DNA of 64,000 nucleotides from Jilunia laotingensis (GTDB lineage: Bacteria; Bacteroidota; Bacteroidia; Bacteroidales; Bacteroidaceae): the NCBI RefSeq assembly GCF_014385165.1, contig NZ_JACRTF010000001.1:3844001-3908000 (forward strand), in the 5' to 3' direction. The notes under the pieces were generated by a model that was not told the origin of the DNA, made no database searches, and saw only the letters and a list, made by a program, of their open reading frames with translations. Below are positions 61,001-64,000 of this stretch, piece by piece. Position 1 is the first letter of the stretch, and each line of letters begins with the position of its first letter. The position numbers and the translations under genes were made by a program.

Positions 61001-62404
61001 AATATGATTCTTTATTTTCGAACGCTTATTAAATATCCAAAATAGAATAGAAACTAATATCAATCCTATAATTACAAAGAATAGCACGATATTCAATTGC
61101 TTTGATTCTGCTTCAAGATAAGCATATCGACTTTCTAACTCCTTATCCTGACGAGTATCGTTTAATATATCCAAATATATATTCCTATTATAATCCGATT
61201 CCCGTTTCATGCCTAACCCAGCATATGACACACTTAACTGCTCACGGATTTTAGAAATCCATTCGGGAACAGTTTTGACCTTTTCTTTACCCAACCAAGA
61301 TCTTTCAGTTGATACAGAATCAGAATAAACAATAGGTTGCAATTTATCCAAAGTATCAACACCCGAATGGTAATAAGTAAAATGGTGATAATTTACATAA
61401 TCCAATGCTTTACTTAAAGAATCTAATGCTTCAGAATACAATCCATGACTATTAAGGTATTTCCCGATTGAAACATAAGTACCTGCAATTTGATAAAGAT
61501 CATCATATTCCCGAAAAATCTCCAATGCTTTTTCAGCTAATCGTAAAGGCAACAAAGTGTCAAGCGGCATATCAAATTGTTTCAATATATGAAAACGACT
61601 TGAAAGAAAAAAATCGAAATCAGTGTTTGAAGTCATCAATTCCGCTAATCCTTGTAAACCATTACCAGCAAAATATAAATAACCGTTTTTAGAAGCTATA
61701 CGCCAAGTAGTATAAAGTTCATCAAATTCACAAAGCTTTCGTTCATCAGGTGTATCACTTTCACACAAAGCTGCAGAACCTTTAATATAGTGAAAATACA
61801 GATATTGATTTGTATCGGTATCAAGTGCTTCATTTTGTGGAATCCTGTTAAGTGAAGCTATTGCCTCCGGACGTTGTTGAAGATAATAATAGTAAACTGC
61901 AGAGACTATAAAAAATTCTGTAAATGCATAATTCATCCGTAACATCTCATGTTTATCTGTGAAAACATTACTATCTTCGCGAATACGTCTCATCCTCCGA
62001 ATAGCACTATTACGAAAATCATAATACTCTTTATTCATGCCTGTACGCTGGTAAATTTTCATAAGCCCAACATCTGCAATAAGCAATTCCAATTCATTCT
62101 TTGTTAATCCATAAACTTCTTTGTGTAATCGTTCAGCCCTATCGAAGTCCATCTCCATAAATGCACAGAATCCTAAATTGTTACAAGCTTCTGCTTTGCC
62201 TTGTTTGTAGAGTCGCGCATAATTATAAGCTTTTATGGCAGGGCGATAGGAAGAATCAAGATTCTTGTAACGATATGCATAAGCACAGCGATTGAGAGAA
62301 TCAATAAGACGCATTTCTTTAGTGGGTGCTGTACCGACACACGAAAAGAGCGATGAAAGCCCCAACAGGAACAAGAGATATATAGAAAAGCGTCGATTCT
62401 TCAT
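58091..62404 (-). CDS. Double histidine kinase (DUF5112/DUF5113-like), two kinase halves in one chain
   Basis: 1,437 aa. First half: lipoprotein signal with Cys22 (SLFSC), TPR-like sensor (40-420), membrane helix 437-459, coiled coil, then a HATPase with N-box (INTLAENARKFT, 699-710), G1 (DNGRGLS, 733-739) and G2 (GSGFGLMN, 773-780). The region where a phospho-acceptor should be (580-605) has no His. Second half: hydrophobic segment and lipobox-like Cys840 (PATVFSSC), periplasmic region, membrane helix 994-1017, GAF-like domain (1065-1175), His1220 in TIKHETIYYP, and a degenerate HATPase (DTRRKKT for G1). It belongs with the response regulator and transporter downstream. Confidence 0.85.
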   Translation of the reverse strand: MKNRRFSIYLLFLLGLSSLFSCVGTAPTKEMRLIDSLNRCAYAYRYKNLDSSYRPAIKAYNYARLYKQGKAEACNNLGFCAFMEMDFDRAERLHKEVYGLTKNELELLIADVGLMKIYQRTGMNKEYYDFRNSAIRRMRRIREDSNVFTDKHEMLRMNYAFTEFFIVSAVYYYYLQQRPEAIASLNRIPQNEALDTDTNQYLYFHYIKGSAALCESDTPDERKLCEFDELYTTWRIASKNGYLYFAGNGLQGLAELMTSNTDFDFFLSSRFHILKQFDMPLDTLLPLRLAEKALEIFREYDDLYQIAGTYVSIGKYLNSHGLYSEALDSLSKALDYVNYHHFTYYHSGVDTLDKLQPIVYSDSVSTERSWLGKEKVKTVPEWISKIREQLSVSYAGLGMKRESDYNRNIYLDILNDTRQDKELESRYAYLEAESKQLNIVLFFVIIGLILVSILFWIFNKRSKIKNHIYTERLQQTLALCRDITASIPMNVPLIQKGIDQLFGEGRVILDILETGKVEFITHNRLNRDEQALIHVLSPYIEWAIDNEQAIASLSDERNQLEKQRYVYEQHIAANKRQNLIKKSCLAIVNGINPFIDRILNEVYKLTEKGFIHNEPVKKEKYQYIDELVTTINEYNDILALWIKMKQGTLSLNIETFSLSELFNLLSKGRKAFEMKKQTLSIESTDILVKADKALTLFMINTLAENARKFTHEGGKICIYARQTNEYVEISIKDNGRGLSAEDIERIVSEKVYDSRVIGMNDSEDTEILRKSKGSGFGLMNCKGIIEKYRKTNDLFRVCTFNVESESGRGSRFYFRLPLGVRKIITILICLLLPATVFSSCNYEKEKEFVSTGQDSLIRAVDSEYDRLLHIASDYADAAYFSNIDGNYEVTLQYADSAIMLLNEHYKKYNPSPKLYMELIDEGIPAEISWWNEMFDTDYFIILDIRNEAAVAFLALKQINGYTYNNAAYTALYKLQSKDQSLEGYCRQLERSTTNKIVGVILCILLLVVALLGYYLIYIRKRLSNRLNLEQVLEINKKVFASSLIRSQESPDLLQREEDTLKEIPQRLVDEAFDTINELLTINCLSLAVYNETSHRLEFASNPRLDIMPDIMQSCFDEQKYITDDLMQAIPLIVDAGNERQCVGVLCLERREGSNLETDRLLFELVARYVSIVVFNAIVKLAMKFRDIESAYEETQRASWEDSMLHVQNMVLDNCLSTIKHETIYYPNKIKQIISRLNNQKLTESEELENIEAIRELIEYYKGIFTILSSCASRQLEEVTFRRTTIAVRDLTNYADRYFRKVNKGKVHVDFQIESIDAQIVGDINQLRFLLENLIDEALHVLEDGLLILRTVENNEYIRFIFTDTRRKKTIEELNQLFYPNLTRMTSSDKGELRGTEYLICKQIIRDHDEFAGRRGCRINAEPAENGGFSVYFTIPKR

Positions 62405-62529
62405 GATTTATGCATTTCGTTAGCAAAACTACAAATATTTTACGTGAAATAAGAATTTAGTCCCCATGAAATAAAAAATGAAAGATTAATTTTTCTACAA
62501 TAAGTCTTTTAGATTGACGGGAGATTTCA

Positions 62530-62537
62530 TACCTTTG
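62530..62537 (+). promoter_or_regulatory. -7 box of prs
   Basis: TACCTTTG, 37 nt before the ATG. No exact TTTG at the usual upstream distance; the -33 region reads CTTTT. Confidence 0.45.
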
Positions 62538-62573
62538 CACGCAAATTAACATATAGGTAACAACTATTATAAA

Positions 62574-63512
62574 ATGAGCGAAAAAGCACCCTTTATGGTA
62601 TTCTCGGGAACCAATTCGAGATACCTAGCAGAAAAAATCTGCGCAAGCCTCAATTGTCCTCTTGGAAACATGAATATCACACATTTTGCCGATGGTGAAT
62701 TCGCAGTTTCCTACGAAGAATCAATCCGTGGTTCACATGTATTCTTGGTTCAATCCACATTCCCAAACTCAGACAATTTAATGGAACTCCTGTTGATGAT
62801 TGATGCAGCAAAAAGAGCATCAGCAAAGAGTGTAATTGCCGTTATTCCATATTTTGGCTGGGCACGTCAAGACAGGAAAGACAAACCTCGTGTGTCTATC
62901 GGTGCCAAGCTGGTAGCAGACCTTCTTTCAGTAGCAGGTATCGATCGTTTAATTACTATGGATTTGCATGCTGACCAAATTCAAGGCTTCTTCAACATTC
63001 CTGTAGACCACCTGTATGCATCAGCCGTATTCCTTCCTTACATTCAGTCTTTACATTTGGAAGAACTTGTTATTGCAACTCCAGATGTGGGTGGATCAAA
63101 ACGTGCTAGTACTTTCTCTAAATATTTAGGTGTACCTTTAGTCCTATGTAATAAGTCGCGCGAAAAAGCAAATGAAGTTGCTTCCATGCAAATCATAGGT
63201 GATGTTAAAAATAAGAATGTAGTGTTGGTCGATGATATAGTAGATACCGCTGGAACGATCACTAAAGCTGCTAATATCATGTTTGAAGCAGGTGCAGCTT
63301 CTGTACGTGCGATAGCCAGTCACTGTGTAATGTCAGATCCTGCTTCTTTCCGTGTACAAGAATCCAAACTCACTGAAATGGTCTTCACAGACAGTATTCC
63401 TTATTCTAAGAAATGCGCTAAGGTAAAACAATTGAGTATCGCTGATATGTTTGCCGAAACAATAAAACGTGTGGTAAACAACGAATCCATCAGTTCGCAA
63501 TACATTATTTAA
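62574..63512 (+). CDS. prs: Ribose-phosphate pyrophosphokinase
   Basis: 312 aa, the normal length. Class I PRPP synthetase motifs: FSGTNSRYLAEKI, NITHFADGEFAV, PYFGWARQDRKDKPR (ATP site), MDLHADQIQGFFNIPVDHLYA (Mg and ribose site), and the PRPP loop VVLVDDIVDTAGTITKAA. It makes PRPP from ribose 5-phosphate and ATP, which would also feed the phosphoribosyltransferase at 8045. It has its own promoter and terminator and is a single-gene unit. Confidence 0.97.
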   Translation: MSEKAPFMVFSGTNSRYLAEKICASLNCPLGNMNITHFADGEFAVSYEESIRGSHVFLVQSTFPNSDNLMELLLMIDAAKRASAKSVIAVIPYFGWARQDRKDKPRVSIGAKLVADLLSVAGIDRLITMDLHADQIQGFFNIPVDHLYASAVFLPYIQSLHLEELVIATPDVGGSKRASTFSKYLGVPLVLCNKSREKANEVASMQIIGDVKNKNVVLVDDIVDTAGTITKAANIMFEAGAASVRAIASHCVMSDPASFRVQESKLTEMVFTDSIPYSKKCAKVKQLSIADMFAETIKRVVNNESISSQYII

Positions 63513-63559
63513 GTCAAACCGATAGAATAGGGACATTCAGTAAATGTCTTTAAAAACAT

Positions 63560-63608
63560 AAAATGGCATATGAAGATGCTTTGTTCATATCATCTCATAT
63601 GCCATTTT
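63560..63608 (+). terminator. Terminator of prs
   Basis: AAAATGGCATATGA (63560-63573) pairs perfectly with TCATATGCCATTTT (63595-63608), followed by T's. Confidence 0.88.
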
Positions 63609-63708
63609 TATTATCTATTTTTTCTCTCTGACCTAAAATCTTCTCCTTTTGGGCACGATGTTCCGGAAGAAGCCTGAGACTTCTTCTAATAGATTCTTTA
63701 TACTTATG

Positions 63709-64000
63709 TTATGCAGCTTTCTTCTGTCCGTTTTTGATTTTATCAATCATCAATATTGCGTTTGCCGTATGTATCCCAAAGAAAATCCACAGGATTTCTG
63801 TTTTCCTGTTCCGTGCTTTGATTTTCGATAGCGAATAATGCTGTTTTTGCGTACCGAAACTGCCTTCAAGCCTGGTGGCTCTTTCCCTCGAGAGTTCACT
63901 CCTGAGAGCCTTCCTCACCGCCTCGTCCTTTGCAGCTCTTCCCTTACGTACAAAGGAGGTTGATATCCCATATTTTGTACAGAACTTCCTGTTGGCATTA
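63709..64000 (-). CDS. IS transposase, C-terminal part (continues beyond window)
   Basis: An open leftward frame of 96 codons enters from the right edge (NRKFCTKYGISTSFVRKGRA) and runs through RATRLEGSFGTQKQHYSLSK to IHTANAILMIDKIKNGQKKAA and TAA at 63709-63711. This matches the end of DDE transposases in which the last acidic residue lies in the (E)G-x-F/G-x-x-K segment (LEGSFGTQK). The N-terminal two thirds and the element's left end are outside. Family is IS5/IS1182-like; which one cannot be settled. Confidence 0.75.
   Translation of the reverse strand, partial: NANRKFCTKYGISTSFVRKGRAAKDEAVRKALRSELSRERATRLEGSFGTQKQHYSLSKIKARNRKTEILWIFFGIHTANAILMIDKIKNGQKKAA

Overview
The window reads as a chromosome segment of a gut-type Bacteroidales bacterium, most likely Parabacteroides or a close relative. 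Pointers are Bacteroidetes promoters (TTG or TTTG, about 20 nt, then TAnnTTTG) before many genes, secreted proteins with Por/T9SS-like C-terminal tails, a urea transporter, GH13_8-type GlgB, and the DUF5112/5113 kinase with its DUF5932-like regulator. The genus is an inference; no rRNA is present.

Layout. 1-4.2 kb: end of a secreted protein, a LuxR-type regulator, a DUF1349 protein, a HAD phosphatase, then two decayed mobile-element genes (KilA-N and DUF4373). 4.3-10.9 kb: flavodoxin, aldo/keto reductase, a TIGR04076 protein and a co-directional redox/salvage cluster (ferredoxin-DUF362, ECF S-component, phosphoribosyltransferase, Tat-type DUF362, NapH-NapG-like polyferredoxin fusion). 11-19.9 kb: patatin, Gfo/Idh/MocA oxidoreductase, GH13 hydrolase, pabB-pabC, DUF2461, YhcH and glgB, so partly glycogen/alpha-glucan and folate metabolism. 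19.9-28.2 kb: a wrecked sensor kinase, a TPR lipid- or periplasm-directed protein, umuD-umuC followed by a frameshifted SRAP/HMCES gene, nitroreductase, DJ-1/PfpI protein, and a urea transporter.

28,231-55,740 is a 27.5-kb integrated element in the 3' end of tRNA-Arg(UCU), bounded by a perfect 20-bp repeat. It holds a tyrosine integrase next to attL, a replication block (HTH, DUF6291, DnaB-like helicase, SF2 helicase, VRR-NUC), a tightly overlapped tail block with a 1,585-aa tape measure, HicAB, a phage-like repressor switch, and two large secreted proteins as cargo. No terminase, portal, capsid, protease or lysis gene is recognisable, yet the tail genes are intact. From the repressor promoter, a leftward operon runs repressor, single-pass membrane protein, PIN-domain nuclease, SHOCT protein: the best candidate here for an undescribed immunity or exclusion system. 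The divergent promoters are covered by five GTATCG motifs.

55.7-64 kb: the restored tRNA-Arg, an AbgT-type transporter, a response regulator and a 1,437-aa double histidine kinase in which the first half keeps the ATP-binding boxes but lacks a recognisable phospho-histidine, while the second half has a His candidate but a degenerate ATPase. Then prs (PRPP synthetase) with its own promoter and terminator, and the C-terminal end of an IS transposase at the right edge.
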